From Zelonia costaricensis (taxonomy: Eukaryota > Euglenozoa > Kinetoplastea > Trypanosomatida > Trypanosomatidae): DNA of 64,000 nucleotides. The notes under the pieces are model-generated. The model worked only from the letters and a program-made list of their open reading frames with translations, was not told the origin of the DNA and ran no database searches. This document shows positions 17,830-27,872 of this stretch, in pieces (the first letter of the stretch is position 1; the number at the start of each line of letters is the position of its first letter). The DNA is taken from assembly GCA_030849075.1 (NCBI GenBank), contig JASAOO010003558.1, forward strand, positions 1 through 64,000, read 5' to 3'. A program made the translations under genes and the position numbers.

Positions 17830-18645
17830 CGGGGAAGGCGAGGCTTAGAAAGCGCCGCGTACCACCTGGGATGCATCACATGGACACGTACGCACGCATC
17901 GATGGCTTTGCGCCGCTCCAGCAAGTGATAACCATCAGCATTGCCGTTCGCTGTCGCCGCTACGGTGTTCCCTTAGGCTGGCCAAAAGAATGGAAGGAGA
18001 CACGCGTAGATGTCGATCAGGGGTGCCGTGGCTGCCGCGTGAGATGGCAAACGATGTCAGCCAAGGTGCCGAAGCGGTGCCGTTCGAGAAGCGGAGGGAG
18101 CGGCCCAGAGACCCAGCGGGCCTCGTCGCGAGTGGCACGCGGTGAGCGGAGCCGCCACGCCGCACCAAAGCGCGTAGTCGCCTGGAGAGGGCCGCTACGC
18201 ACCAAGGACGGGGAGCGGGAAAGGGGAAGAGTGCCTCGGCAGCGTAGAAAGGGGCCGTAACAGGCGCGTGCGCCTGAACGCAGCCGATGCGTCGACCCCT
18301 TCTGCCGAGTTCAGCTCCTCTCTCCTGCACGAGGCACTCTTTGCTCAGTCCCATGCACACACCCGCGTGTACCCACCGCTACGCTGACGTTGGTTCTTCC
18401 CTTGCGGTGCCTTGACCGCCGACGTCGACACGATGAAAGCACGCGAAGTGGATTCAAGCAGCTCCCCTCGCGCGCGACGCTTTGGGACAAATGCGAGGTC
18501 GGCTACGCCAAAAGACGGAGACGGCGAGGAGGGTCCGTTTTCGGGACCATCGCTCGCAGCCGGGTGACATCCCCTGCCTGTTAATTACTTCTTGGGTGGT
18601 TTAACACACCACCACTACGATACGCAGTACTCGCCCTGCTCCACA

Positions 18646-18712
18646 ACACGCACACACACGCACGCATGGACACACACACACACATACACACAAACACACA
18701 CACATCCCAAAA
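18646..18712. repeat. CA-rich microsatellite cluster
   Basis: Several (CA)n runs separated by a few bases, in the gap downstream of PABP. Confidence 0.8.
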
Positions 18713-19229
18713 GAAAAGTTGAATGGGACGCAGCGAACAGCAATGTGTCTCGCGGCCTCTGCACAACCAGAGAGAAGTCCAAACAAGCGCCACAACACCA
18801 CGCACGCACGCATCGGCAACACGTCGGGGACGCGGCGCGCAGGCCCACCTGTGCGGCACTGCCGCTCGCGCCTCTGCCCCTATCCCTCGTCCTCGAAGGG
18901 ACTCGCCGGCACCCGCTTCGCCGGTTGTGTCGCCGTGGCTCGGCGTGCAGCGGAGAGAGGGGCGAAGACGGGGAGGAGGAGGGGCGGACGGCGGGCGTAC
19001 ACACATCGGGTGGTCAGAGTGCGCGCTGCGGTTTCGCCGTTGCTGCTGCACGCACGTGGAGGGGGGGGCGGGGGCCGGGGCGATATCACCGACACCCCAT
19101 GAGCACGGTGCTGACGCCGCTACACGAACACTGTGCAAGACGACGCGCAAAAGTAAATGCGTGCACGGACTGACGCCATATGAATGAAGACGAGGTGATT
19201 GGCGGTGTGGAGGGAAGAAGGCGAGGCGC

Positions 19230-20894
19230 CTAGTTGCCCGCGTGCTGCTGCAGCACTGAGTTCGCCTCCTGGATCTTGGACAGCAGGGCGGTGTGATCGG
19301 ACAGCACCTCGAAGATTTCGTCGCGACTCATCTCGAGCAGCATGCCCGTGATCTTGGCCGCGTTCGACGACTCGATCGGCATGATGCGGCTGTACAGCAG
19401 CTCGCCCAGGTAGTTCTTCTGCTGCTCTGGCGCCAGAGTGCCAAGGTAGTTGACGTCGACGCCGTCCTGGCGCGGCTGCGGTGGGTACTGCTCGCGCAGC
19501 TGGGTGTAGCGGTTCGGCGGGCGCATCGGCGCACCCTGCATGCCCTGCATCCCCTGCATGCCCTGCATCGGGTGCGGCTGCATCATGGGCCGGCGCATCA
19601 TCGGGCCAGGCATGAACTGCGGCATGCCCATGTTCGGCGGCGGCGGCGGCGGCGGCATCATAGGCGGCATCATGGGCGGGAACGGCTGGCGCGGCCACTG
19701 CTGCGGGAACATGTTCATCGGTGGCACCATGCGCGTCTGGTGGCGCATCGCGGCGCGGCGCTGCTGGAGAAGGCGGATGCGCATGTCCTTCTGCTCTGCC
19801 TGGCTCACGTACAGCGGCTTCTTGGAGTTCTCTAGTGACTGTCCGTTGAGGGCGCGCATCGCCGCCGTTGCGTGATCCTTGTCCTCGAAGCAGACAAAGG
19901 CGAAGCCCTTGAAGGCGCCGCTCGCCTCTCGCATCGCCGCACAGGACGTGATCGTGCCGAAGGGCTCGAACACCTCGCGAAGCTTCTCGTCCGTGATGTC
20001 GTCTGGCAGGTGCTTCACGTACAGGTTGCGGCCGTGGTTCTGGTAGAGCGAGGCGGCCTTCCGCTTCTCGCGATCGCGCTCGCTCTTGGAGAGGGCGCGG
20101 CACACGACGAGCTTCGCGGCCTTCTCGGTCAGCCCGGTCTCCTCCGCCTCGTGCAGCTCCGCGATGGCCTTCACCGCAGCCTCGTGCTCCTCGAAGGCGA
20201 CCAGGGCAAATTTGGTCGGAAACGGCGCGTGCTCGGAGAGGAAAAGCGATTCAACCTTGCCGCACTTCTCCATCGCGGCCGTGACGTCCGCCTCAGTCGC
20301 GCCGGCGCAGATGTTCTTGACGTAGATGTTGCGGAACGACTTGGCGGCTATCACCTCGCGGTCGATGCGGCGCACGAAGGGGGCCACCTCGACTTCGCTA
20401 TCGCCCACCTTCTTGCCGTTCATCGACAGCGCCTCCTTGGCGCCGTCGGGTGTCTCGAACTGGACAAAGCCGTAGCCCTTCGAGTTGCCCTCCGCGTCGA
20501 GGGCGACCTTGCACGAAAGGACACGGCCGCACTTGTTGAACGCTGCCTGGAGCGCCTTGGCGTTGACGGCCGCATCCAGCTTCTTGACAAACACGTTGTT
20601 CACCCCGCTCTTGCGCTGCAGCGGGTCGCGAATGGAGAACATGACGCGGATTTGACGTCCGGGCACGATGTCGGTGTAGTTGAGCGCGTCGATGACCTTC
20701 TCGGCATCCGCTGTGGTCTGGAAGTTGACGTAGCCGTAGCCCAGCGACCGCTGCGTTGCCATGTCACGACACACCTTCACCGACACGACGGGGGCAACGC
20801 TGCTGAAGAGGTTGTTGACGGTCTCCTCGGGGCGTGGGAGGTCCAGCGGCAGGTCGCCGACATAGACGGAGGTGCGCTGCGCGGCGGCGGCCAT
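19230..20894 (-). CDS. PABP: poly(A)-binding protein (four RRMs plus MLLE)
   Basis: Cytoplasmic poly(A)-binding protein that coats mRNA tails and links them to translation and stability. The 554-aa product has four RRMs at about residues 8-86 (RNP2 SVYVGDL, RNP1 LGYGYVNF), 98-173 (NVFVKKL, KGYGFVQF), 187-270 (NIYVKNI, KFALVAF, degenerate) and 288-368 (NLYVKHL, KGFAFVCF). A Pro/Met/Gly-rich linker with GMQ repeats follows. The C-terminal MLLE domain (about 480-548) contains NYLGELLYSRI and KITGMLLEMSRDEI, the peptide-binding KITGMLLE core. Trypanosomatids have more than one PABP; from memory the length best fits the Leishmania PABP3 type, but this needs a tree. The start at 20894 gives the canonical N-terminus; the sense strand upstream is AG-free for about 110 nt except a GCAG at 20903-20902. 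Confidence 0.95.
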   Translation of the reverse strand: MAAAAQRTSVYVGDLPLDLPRPEETVNNLFSSVAPVVSVKVCRDMATQRSLGYGYVNFQTTADAEKVIDALNYTDIVPGRQIRVMFSIRDPLQRKSGVNNVFVKKLDAAVNAKALQAAFNKCGRVLSCKVALDAEGNSKGYGFVQFETPDGAKEALSMNGKKVGDSEVEVAPFVRRIDREVIAAKSFRNIYVKNICAGATEADVTAAMEKCGKVESLFLSEHAPFPTKFALVAFEEHEAAVKAIAELHEAEETGLTEKAAKLVVCRALSKSERDREKRKAASLYQNHGRNLYVKHLPDDITDEKLREVFEPFGTITSCAAMREASGAFKGFAFVCFEDKDHATAAMRALNGQSLENSKKPLYVSQAEQKDMRIRLLQQRRAAMRHQTRMVPPMNMFPQQWPRQPFPPMMPPMMPPPPPPPNMGMPQFMPGPMMRRPMMQPHPMQGMQGMQGMQGAPMRPPNRYTQLREQYPPQPRQDGVDVNYLGTLAPEQQKNYLGELLYSRIMPIESSNAAKITGMLLEMSRDEIFEVLSDHTALLSKIQEANSVLQQHAGN

Positions 20895-22296
20895 GGCGGT
20901 GCTGCGGGGCGGGGGATGAGGGGTGAAGAATCGAAGATTCGTGAGAAGGGGGAGGGTGGCAGGGGAGTAAGGAGGAGGTGAAAGAGGTGAGGGGGGGGGA
21001 GGTGGCGCGTGGGGTTGCGGCGGCGGAACCGAGGAGAAGAGTAACAGGCGCTTGTGTGAAAGAGCGGAGTGGAGGTAAACGAGGCGAACGAGAATGAAGA
21101 CGAGACGGGGAGGCGCGGGTGGGTGTGCAACGCGGCGAACGAGGAGGCGAGGGGGGAGGAGGTGCTGCACCGTCGCGCCTCTGCAAGAGAGAAGAGGGCG
21201 GGAGGAGGGCGCCGAGGACGCTGCTCTGGCCTCGTGCACTGTCGGGAAGGCGGACGGAGGGGGGTGTTGGAAGCGAGAATGAAGCCAGGGATCGAGACGC
21301 GTCGCTGGAAAGGGAGGGGGTGACAAGAGAGTGGGCACAATTCGGAGGCAACAACGGGATGACTGTGATTGGGGGGAGGGGGGGGGGCGGTGAGTGAGGG
21401 TAAGCGGGGGCGGGATGGAGAAGGGAGTGGAATGGCAGAGAAGATGGACCAGGAGGGGGACAAGAAAGAAGTCAAGAGAGGCCAAGTCAGCTCATGTGCT
21501 CCCAACGTACGCGCAAGACACGCGGGTGGTGCAGGCACCCCAGGACATGAAGCAAACGCGGCGGGGGGGCGGGGGAGTAGAGCGCAGCACGCCGACTCGT
21601 CGCAGCCGCTTCGGGTCAAACGACGCGCATCAGCACAAGAAGGAGAGAGAGGCCGGGCCTGCGGAAGAAAAAGCCGCCGGTGCTCGCACGCGGTGGCTTT
21701 GGCGTCTCGCTGGGGGGAAGTGGGGCACACGAGCCTGGCATCCCACCACGACACCCTAGTTCGCCTCTCCGGCGAAGGTCTAGAAGGGCCTGTGCAGGGG
21801 GGGCTGTGTGTGTCGGCGTTACGGTGCCGTACTTGTTCGCCTTTGCGAAAGCGCAAGCGCTTCGAGTCATCTTATCTTCCTATCGGTTCTGTTCTGAGGC
21901 CCGTCGCAGCCAGGCGCATCTCACTACGATCCACACCGCGAGGGAGGAGAGGCGCTGCGTCCTTCCCCCCTTTCCCGCTTCACTCCCTGGACGGCAGCCA
22001 CCCACGGGAGAGGTCGAGGACGGAGCACAACCACAGCGACCTCCAGCGCAGCGCTGCGACACAGAGCCAACGCCGTGGGAGGAAAGGGTCGACGCAGCCG
22101 GGGGGTGGAGGGAGGGAAGACAGCCGAAGTAGCCCGACATCGCATTAGATAAGGCAACGCTGCGCTTTCTGAAGCTCTGTAAAGAACCGGAATAGAAACT
22201 CTCACACACACACGCACACACACACACACCCATACACACACAGGCCACAAATCGGCATACGCCGGCGCAGAAGTGGTCGGCGGACGCACACGCGTC
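20895..22296. other. intergenic
   Basis: 1.4 kb. The PABP-proximal 120 nt form a long sense-strand pyrimidine tract. The middle is UTR-like. A CA tract lies at 22203-22242 in the 3' UTR of the next gene. Frames here are proline/serine-rich shadows. Confidence 0.6.
22203..22242. repeat. (CA)n microsatellite
   Basis: CA run with a GC and a CCAT interruption. Confidence 0.9.
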
Positions 22297-22560
22297 TTAC
22301 TTGGTGGGTGGCTTGTCGTGCCCGAGCAGGGTCGCGTCCGACGAAGGAATGAAGCTGTAGATGTCCGCGAGGTTCTCGTCCGCGAGCTCATCGAGGAACC
22401 AGAGGTCGTCCTCGAAGAACTCGAACTCGGCGTCGTCCATCGGCTCCTCCTTCTTCGTGGCGTACGAGTGCGCACGCGACGTCACCGCCGAGGTGCTCGC
22501 AGCTGACACGGCCGCCAGCGCGCGCTTGGCAGACACAACGACAGCAAGCCGACGAAGCAT
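22297..22560 (-). CDS. small presequence-bearing mitochondrial protein, 87 aa, unknown
   Basis: The 87-aa product begins with a clear mitochondrial-type presequence: residues 1-37 hold Arg, Lys, Ala and Ser but no acidic residue (MLRRLAVVVSAKRALAAVSA onward, with AHSYATKK at the junction). The mature part is strongly acidic and aromatic (DDAEFEFFEDDLWFLDELAD) and ends DKPPTK. No catalytic or metal motif and no membrane helix are visible. It may be a small subunit of a mitochondrial complex, but I cannot name it. The composition contrast between presequence and acidic mature part, and its own pyrimidine tract upstream, argue that it is real. Confidence 0.7.
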   Translation of the reverse strand: MLRRLAVVVSAKRALAAVSAASTSAVTSRAHSYATKKEEPMDDAEFEFFEDDLWFLDELADENLADIYSFIPSSDATLLGHDKPPTK

Positions 22561-23387
22561 GGTGTGCCTTCTCTGCCTTATCGGTACTCTTTTCCTTCTC
22601 CAAGTTGGATGTCAATATCGGGGGGGGGGGAGTGGGTTATGGTATGAAGCGCGTGTGCGGCGCCGTCGACAAACGCAGGCGTGTCTGTCTATGACGAAGC
22701 GAGTGCGTGAGCGGCGGGGGAGGTTGGGGTGGGGGGAGGGGGGCGGAGAGGGTGGTGTACTCCAAGCTGTGGGGCTGGTGCGATAGCGGGTGGGACGATG
22801 TCGAGGGAAACAGAGAAGTCGGCACTCGCTGACCACGTAACCTGCATGGGCGCCGTGGGGAAGGGAGAGAAGGGGGAGTGGAGAAGTGAGGCATAGAGGG
22901 GAGCGGCGGGATTGTGCATGGGCGGCTGCGTCGCCAAGGTGGACGTGCCCGCGCGGTCGCCGTCAGCATGGAATCCGCGAAGGAGGAAGTGGCGCCGTGA
23001 GACTGACGCAGAGCTGGAACGCTCTTCAAGCGTGTGACAGCGTGGAGTCGGAGGGCGCGCGCGAGTGTGTTGCAGGCCTCCCCACACAAGCACACAAATG
23101 CATCTGCAGGCACTGAGCGGTTTCTCGTGTCACCGAGCTGGTGCTCCGGAAAAGGCGGAGCCATCACCGTCTCCGTTGACGAGGCGGCGAGGTCCGACAG
23201 CGGCGCATTGTTGCCGCGGTGCGCACACAAGAGACAGTAAGCCCAGTTTACCGACAAGGACAATACGCAGCGAGTGGGGCACCGACGTGCCCAGCAGCAG
23301 CAGCGGCGGCGGTGGCAGCTGCAGCCCAGGCGCCGAAGCCGTTCCAAGCCACATATCCTCCGCGTCCGTGCTACGCTTGCGCGGGAC
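22561..23387. other. intergenic
   Basis: Leader of the 87-aa gene, with a G10 run near 22620 and a likely acceptor in the TTGGAG region near 22597, then the BET1 3' UTR. No gene seen. Confidence 0.55.
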
Positions 23388-23750
23388 TCACGAGCGCTTC
23401 AGGAACATGACGTAGAGGATGTAGAGAAGAAGGAAGCCGACGCAGCCGAACGCGGCCGTGTGCTTCCAGCCGTACCGGCCCATGACGTTCTTCACGGATG
23501 CCACCGCCGAGTGCACACCACCGCGGGCAGTCTGGAAGGCCTTATCGAGCGACTTGAGAAGCTCGTTCTGCTCCTCCGCCTCGCGGTTGAGGTGGCCGGC
23601 CATCGACTTCATCTGCGCCACGCTGTTGCCCAGTGCCTGCAGCATCGCCTCGTTCTCACGATGCACCTCCTCCTCCATGTGCTCGTAGCGGTTCGCGCCA
23701 CTCGGCGCAGCTTTGCTGGCTCTAGCGTTTCCGTAGAGGGAGGACTGCAT
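23388..23750 (-). CDS. BET1: BET1-like SNARE
   Basis: A 120-aa tail-anchored SNARE of the Bet1/Sft1 (Qc) type, which acts in ER-Golgi or intra-Golgi vesicle fusion. The N-terminal 24 residues are unstructured (SSLYGNARASKAAPSGANRY). A SNARE heptad region spans about 25-87 (HMEEEVHRENEAMLQALGNS, VAQMKSMAGHLNREAEEQNE, LLKSLDKAFQTARGG), with Gln in the central layer. A C-terminal membrane anchor of about 19 residues follows (AAFGCVGFLLLYILYVMFL) and the protein ends KRS. Total length matches human BET1 (118 aa). The region upstream of the ATG is AG-free, so the splice acceptor must be further up (AG at 23822-23821). An AG inside the first two codons makes Met25 a theoretical alternative start, but family length supports the ATG at 23750. 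Confidence 0.85.
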   Translation of the reverse strand: MQSSLYGNARASKAAPSGANRYEHMEEEVHRENEAMLQALGNSVAQMKSMAGHLNREAEEQNELLKSLDKAFQTARGGVHSAVASVKNVMGRYGWKHTAAFGCVGFLLLYILYVMFLKRS

Positions 23751-24357
23751 TGCGGTGGCGAAGGAGCGGGGGTGGGGGGGGGGGGGTGGTCGACGTGGTT
23801 TGCAAGTGCAGGGCCGGCCGCTGTTGCCGAATGGAGGGTGACCGTAGATGTGGCTGAGAGGGAGGGGGGAGAGGCGTAGCCCTATGTGATGAGCCTACGC
23901 TTGGGCAACGAGTTGCTGCGCTGTGGAGGAGAGGAGAGGAGAAGAGAGCAGCTGTGCAGAAGGAGGGGCGAGGGGGTTGGTAGCGAAGAAGAGAAGGAAG
24001 TCCACAGTCAGCGCGGCGGCGCCTTGAACGCAGCCTCAACGAGGTTCTCGTTGCTGGGTTTATGACAAACTGCCCAGGTGACCGCAATTCGCTGCGCCTA
24101 GTGGGACGTGTGCGACTCTAGGAGTGGCGCGCGCTGCGCTACACGACTCCATGTTCTCTCAGGTCTTCGTTAAGCACGTGCGCAGAGTTCAGGGACGGGG
24201 GAGGCCAACAAGCGGTGCACTTCATCGCACACTGCACACACACACATACACGCAGACACACGCATACCAAGACACAGCTGTCAGCTCAGAGAACGCCGTG
24301 CAAGACGACAACGACGACACAACCTTGCCAAAGAAGCGCTCTCAACCTCCATGCGGC
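23751..24357. other. intergenic
   Basis: BET1 leader with a G13 run at 23774-23786 (C-run in sense), then the 3' UTR of the 56-aa gene, with CA repeats at 24235-24265. No gene seen. Confidence 0.55.
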
Positions 24358-24528
24358 TCACGACTTCATCATGCGGCGTGCCCCGACGTTGCGGCGTCGC
24401 ATACGGCGCTTCTTGTCGTGCTCCATGCGGATGTCAACGCGGTACGGCCGCTTCACGTTGGTGCCCAAGCCGCCCTGGAACGTACGCGCGAAGAAGTTGC
24501 GGTACAGCGCGCAGCACCGGCTAAACAT
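24358..24528 (-). CDS. small basic protein, 56 aa (mitochondrial or ribosomal candidate)
   Basis: The product starts MFSRCCALYRNFFARTFQGG and ends in a very basic tail (EHDKKRRMRRRNVGARRMMK). An aromatic/basic N-terminus free of acidic residues looks like a mitochondrial presequence, and the Arg-rich tail suggests RNA or ribosome contact, as in a small mitoribosomal protein; the family is not identified. It is shorter than most gene finders accept. Support is the ATG at 24528 placed 20 nt after an acceptor (ACACGAAAG, AG at 24550-24549) and its position in a gap that would otherwise exceed 1.8 kb. The longer in-frame reading upstream is proline-rich UTR. Confidence 0.55.
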   Translation of the reverse strand: MFSRCCALYRNFFARTFQGGLGTNVKRPYRVDIRMEHDKKRRMRRRNVGARRMMKS

Positions 24529-25644
24529 GGCGGGCGGCGGTGTTGGTGCTTTCGTGTAGACAATACAGTGGACGCGGTGGCACAATTGCCACGACGCTCC
24601 GATGTGTGCAGAGTCTTCCGTGAAGGGGCCGCCGAAGTGCAAAGGGGTCCGAGTGAGGGTGCGGTGAGAGTGGGTGAGGGAGAAATGGAGTATCAGAGCT
24701 GCAGGCGCTTCGATGAGGCGCTTCGTGGCGCGCGAAGGAGAGAGAGGAAAAGGTGGTGAGAGAGGGAGAAACACGCGGGATTAGTCAGGTCACGAGGAGC
24801 CGAGTGTTGTGCAACCATGTCGCACACGTATCACTGCACACTGGGGAGCTCCCCCGTGCGACCCTGCGTGCGCGCTGCTGGAGACAGCTCGTGCACAGTG
24901 ACAAAGTGGCGCGTGCCGTGTGTCCGTCGCTGCCCACACGGACGTGCGAGCCGCCGCGCACGCAGCGACAAAGCCTCCGTAGTGCGGTGCAGCACGAGGC
25001 CATCAGCACGCCAGACACTCAGCGCGCCGCCGCCTTTCGATGGCGCTCTTGTTGTGTGTTTTTTGTTTTGACGGCGAGGAAGGCGCTGAGTAGCCCGCCG
25101 CCATTGCACATCCTCTCCCTGCCGTGGAAGTTGTCTGCCCTTGCGCTTCACCAGACTCGCTCTCTCGGTGCGCGCCCAGACAACCCGCACCGGCGGGCCA
25201 CAACACGACGCTCCTCCACGTATTGCGCGGATTATCCGAGGGATTTAGAAGAGAGCCCAGTCCCACCGTGACGCGACGCAAAAACAAGGGAGTTGCACAA
25301 GCGCTCCACAAGCCATCCAAAGCACGCTTGGGGCACCGAGGGAGGGAAGCATGAAGCTGGGCACCGACAGACGCAAACACCCAGACATGCACCTGCTGCA
25401 CCACAGGCACGAGAGGGGTCAAGGCAGGCGGCGCCGAGGACACTGACGCCGTCCTGCGGCGCTGCCCTCACCACAAAACGCCGTCGAGAAGGTCGAGGCA
25501 CCGGCACCCGCGGCAACTCGAGTGGCGGATCCAGTGAGACGGAGAACGAAAGCAACAACGCGCGCGGTGCAGCCGGGCACCGCTGCCATGCCATTCCAGT
25601 CGCACAGCACGCCCACAACCGCTTCTGTACAAGACACCGACGGC
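24529..25644. other. intergenic
   Basis: 1.1 kb of UTR-like sequence between the 56-aa gene and RAMP4. No credible frame on either strand. Confidence 0.6.
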
Positions 25645-25836
25645 TCAGTCGCCCATCTTGGGCGACTGCACGACGGAGAAGTACATGTTGACCAGTGAGG
25701 AGCCAACCACGATCGAGATCATCGTCCACACGAGCCACTGCGGGACGGGGGACTTCTTGTTCTCGCGCTCCTCGCGGCGGCGCAGCTTCTCCTCCTCGGT
25801 GAGGCGCGGCTGGTTCTGCCGGCTGCGCGCGCGCAT
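25645..25836 (-). CDS. RAMP4/SERP1-family ER translocon protein
   Basis: Small tail-anchored ER protein of the RAMP4 (stress-associated ER protein) family, which sits at the Sec61 translocon. The product has a charged cytoplasmic part (RSRQNQPRLTEEEKLRRREE, RENKKSPVPQWL) and one C-terminal membrane segment (VWTMISIVVGSSLVNMYF). I place the start at the second Met, 25836 (63 aa). The first in-frame ATG is at 25860 (71 aa), but the sense strand above it is a long AG-free pyrimidine tract, and the first AG after the tract (CCCGGCAG) lies between the two ATGs. Human SERP1 is 66 aa, which also favours the shorter form. If splicing occurs upstream at CCAG (25935-25934), the 71-aa form would be made. 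Confidence 0.75.
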   Translation of the reverse strand: MRARSRQNQPRLTEEEKLRRREERENKKSPVPQWLVWTMISIVVGSSLVNMYFSVVQSPKMGD

Positions 25837-25860
25837 CTTGGCCACTGCCGGGGCGGGCAT

Positions 25861-26447
25861 TGTGGAGGCAGGGAGGGGGGTGGGAGGTGGAGGGAGGGAG
25901 GGCCGGAGCAGGGGTAGGTGTGTGCGGTGGGACCTGGCGGTGTGGAGCAGCGGCGATTCGAAAAAGGAGTGGCAGATGTGCACACCGGGGAGGGAGGGAG
26001 AGAGGGAGGGGGGAGTGGTGAAGTCAGGGAAAGGAGACGGGCTTCACGGGGTTCGCGGCGGTGGAGAGTGGCCCCAAGTGAAGGCGTGAGACTCACGTCA
26101 TGGAGCAGCGCTCTACGGAACTCGTTCAAGTACGTGGGTGGGTGGGTTGTGGAGGTCGGGGAACAAGTGCAAGTCGGTGTGGAGCTGCAGACCGAGGCAC
26201 AGGGAGAGAGTCAGCACAGGCAAAGTTGCACGCGCCGACCTCCTGATGAACGCCATCAACGTGCAGCACCCACGCCTCTCGTCCTTTGTTTCCTGGTCCA
26301 TCGAGTGCGTACGTGAACGTGAGGTGCTCGAGCGTGCATGTTTGTGTGGAGAGGCACCACCAGACACACACACACACACACACACACGCACGCCGAGCTC
26401 CATGAACTCTGTAACTGGCGCAGCCTTATGCCCGTCCACGACACCGC
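25861..26447. other. intergenic
   Basis: RAMP4 upstream pyrimidine tract, then the 3' UTR of the 474-aa gene with a CA microsatellite (26364-26387). No gene seen. Confidence 0.6.
26364..26387. repeat. (AC)12 microsatellite
   Basis: Uninterrupted AC repeat in the gap between RAMP4 and the 474-aa gene. Confidence 0.9.
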
Positions 26448-27872
26448 TCAACTCTCCGGTGACACCGCCGCCGCCGTTCGTGCAGCGGCGCGGAAGCGGC
26501 GGATGTCGAAGAGCGCCGCCTTGGCGCTCAGCAGGCGGTCACGCTCCTCGACGAGCGCCGGCTGCGCGCGAAGCGCCTTGGCCGGGTCGACGCGGAAGTA
26601 GAGGTTGAACGGGAGTGCAAAGGGCATGCGTTTGGCGTAGTCAAGGACGAGCCGCGTTGAGCGCTCCTCCTCCTCAGCGCTCCACCAGAAGCACGCGTTG
26701 GGGTGCACGAGGCACGAGATGTCCACCACCGGCTGCATCAGACGCCGGTTTACGTCCGCCACGCTGATGTCGCGCTCGATGCTGCGGTAGCTGCTGTGCA
26801 AGATGATGGTCGGCGCGAAGGGCAGCAGGACCGGCACGCCGCCGGAGAAGCGCTGGGGCGGCGGCGTCTCGAACCACGGCCGCTCCCCCCCTCCTGCGCA
26901 CATCATGCGGTGCTCCGTCACGGTGCTGTCGTGCCCCGACGACGTGGTGGACGTCCGGCGGGCGTGGAAGGCGCTGCTGTACGCCTCCGGCAGGTCCGGC
27001 TCGCCCATCTCGCCCGGACTCAGATGCAGCGGCTGTGCGCGCCGCTCGACCGCGTACAGCTCGAGCACCTCAGCTATCACCTGCTGCAGCACGTCCACGT
27101 GCAGCGCCCACTCGGCCGCCGCCTCCTCGATCTGCGGGCGGGCGCGGGGGTCGTCGGGGTGGACGCGGAACTCGTAGCCGATCGGCGTCACGACGAATGC
27201 GCTGTGCTCTGGCGCGTTCCAGATGCGTGGGTTGAGCTCGGCGGTGTTGCGGCCCACGATGGCGAAGTCCGGCTCGTGGCGCACCTCCACATCGATGCCG
27301 TCGCGACGAGCCACCCGCGCGGCGGAGCGGTGGGCGAGCTGCAGCACGGCCGGGTTCGCCTGCTCCTTGCCCTCGAAGTAGACGTCGTTTGTGTGCCCTG
27401 CCTGACCGCAACGCCAGCCGTGCTCGGCCACGCCAGGCCGCATGCACAGCTTCGTCGAGTGTCGCGTTACGTCGCGGCAGAGGACGCCGCACACTTTGAG
27501 GTCCAGCGCAGCGAGCAGCACAGCTCGCTCCGCGTGATTGAGGCGCAGGGGCCCGTCAAGCAACTCGAGGAGCTCGGCGCGCTGCAGGTACTTCAGCTCA
27601 TGCCAGTCGATGCCGAGTGTCTTGAACTGCTCGAGGTGACGCGTCAGGTCGGCGACCATCTTGTACTGACGCCGTCCAACGTAGCCGCTCAGTTTCTGCA
27701 GAAGAAGGTCAAGCGAGGTGAAGCGGTTTGTGTCTGTGACAGTGTTGAACGAGGAGCTCAGCGTCATCTGCCGCGGGAGCGCGTACCGCGGGTGGTACGG
27801 CGCCACGGATGTCAACGCCACGTCGCGCACCGGCACCTGCGACACCTTCCGCCACAGCGCACTCACCCGCAT
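26448..27872 (-). CDS. hypothetical protein, 474 aa, probable mitochondrial presequence
   Basis: No family recognised. The N-terminus (MRVSALWRKVSQVPVRDVAL) is basic and amphipathic, as in mitochondrial proteins of this group. Helical sequence follows (LDLLLQKLSGYVGRRQYKMV, HLEQFKTLGIDWHELKYLQR). The middle contains ordered alpha/beta-looking stretches (DGIDVEVRHEPDFAIVGRNT, GYEFRVHPDDPRARPQIEEA). Near the C-terminus a conserved-looking core (PTIILHSSYRSIERDISV, VVDISCLVHPNACFWW) precedes a helical end. No metal site or membrane segment is evident. The start at 27872 lies 26 nt after a good acceptor (CTCTCACTCCCAG, AG at 27900-27899). Confidence 0.8.
   Translation of the reverse strand: MRVSALWRKVSQVPVRDVALTSVAPYHPRYALPRQMTLSSSFNTVTDTNRFTSLDLLLQKLSGYVGRRQYKMVADLTRHLEQFKTLGIDWHELKYLQRAELLELLDGPLRLNHAERAVLLAALDLKVCGVLCRDVTRHSTKLCMRPGVAEHGWRCGQAGHTNDVYFEGKEQANPAVLQLAHRSAARVARRDGIDVEVRHEPDFAIVGRNTAELNPRIWNAPEHSAFVVTPIGYEFRVHPDDPRARPQIEEAAAEWALHVDVLQQVIAEVLELYAVERRAQPLHLSPGEMGEPDLPEAYSSAFHARRTSTTSSGHDSTVTEHRMMCAGGGERPWFETPPPQRFSGGVPVLLPFAPTIILHSSYRSIERDISVADVNRRLMQPVVDISCLVHPNACFWWSAEEEERSTRLVLDYAKRMPFALPFNLYFRVDPAKALRAQPALVEERDRLLSAKAALFDIRRFRAAARTAAAVSPES

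Larger units (their letters stand above)
17577..19229. other. intergenic, long PABP 3' UTR region
   Basis: 1.65 kb without a supported gene. It starts with the 304-aa gene's leader (acceptor AG at 17588-17587) and an N plus C13/G20 assembly scar at 17796-17829. From about 18,600 a CA-rich tract (18,646-18,712) and UTR-like sequence probably belong to the 3' UTR of the poly(A)-binding protein gene. Confidence 0.6.
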
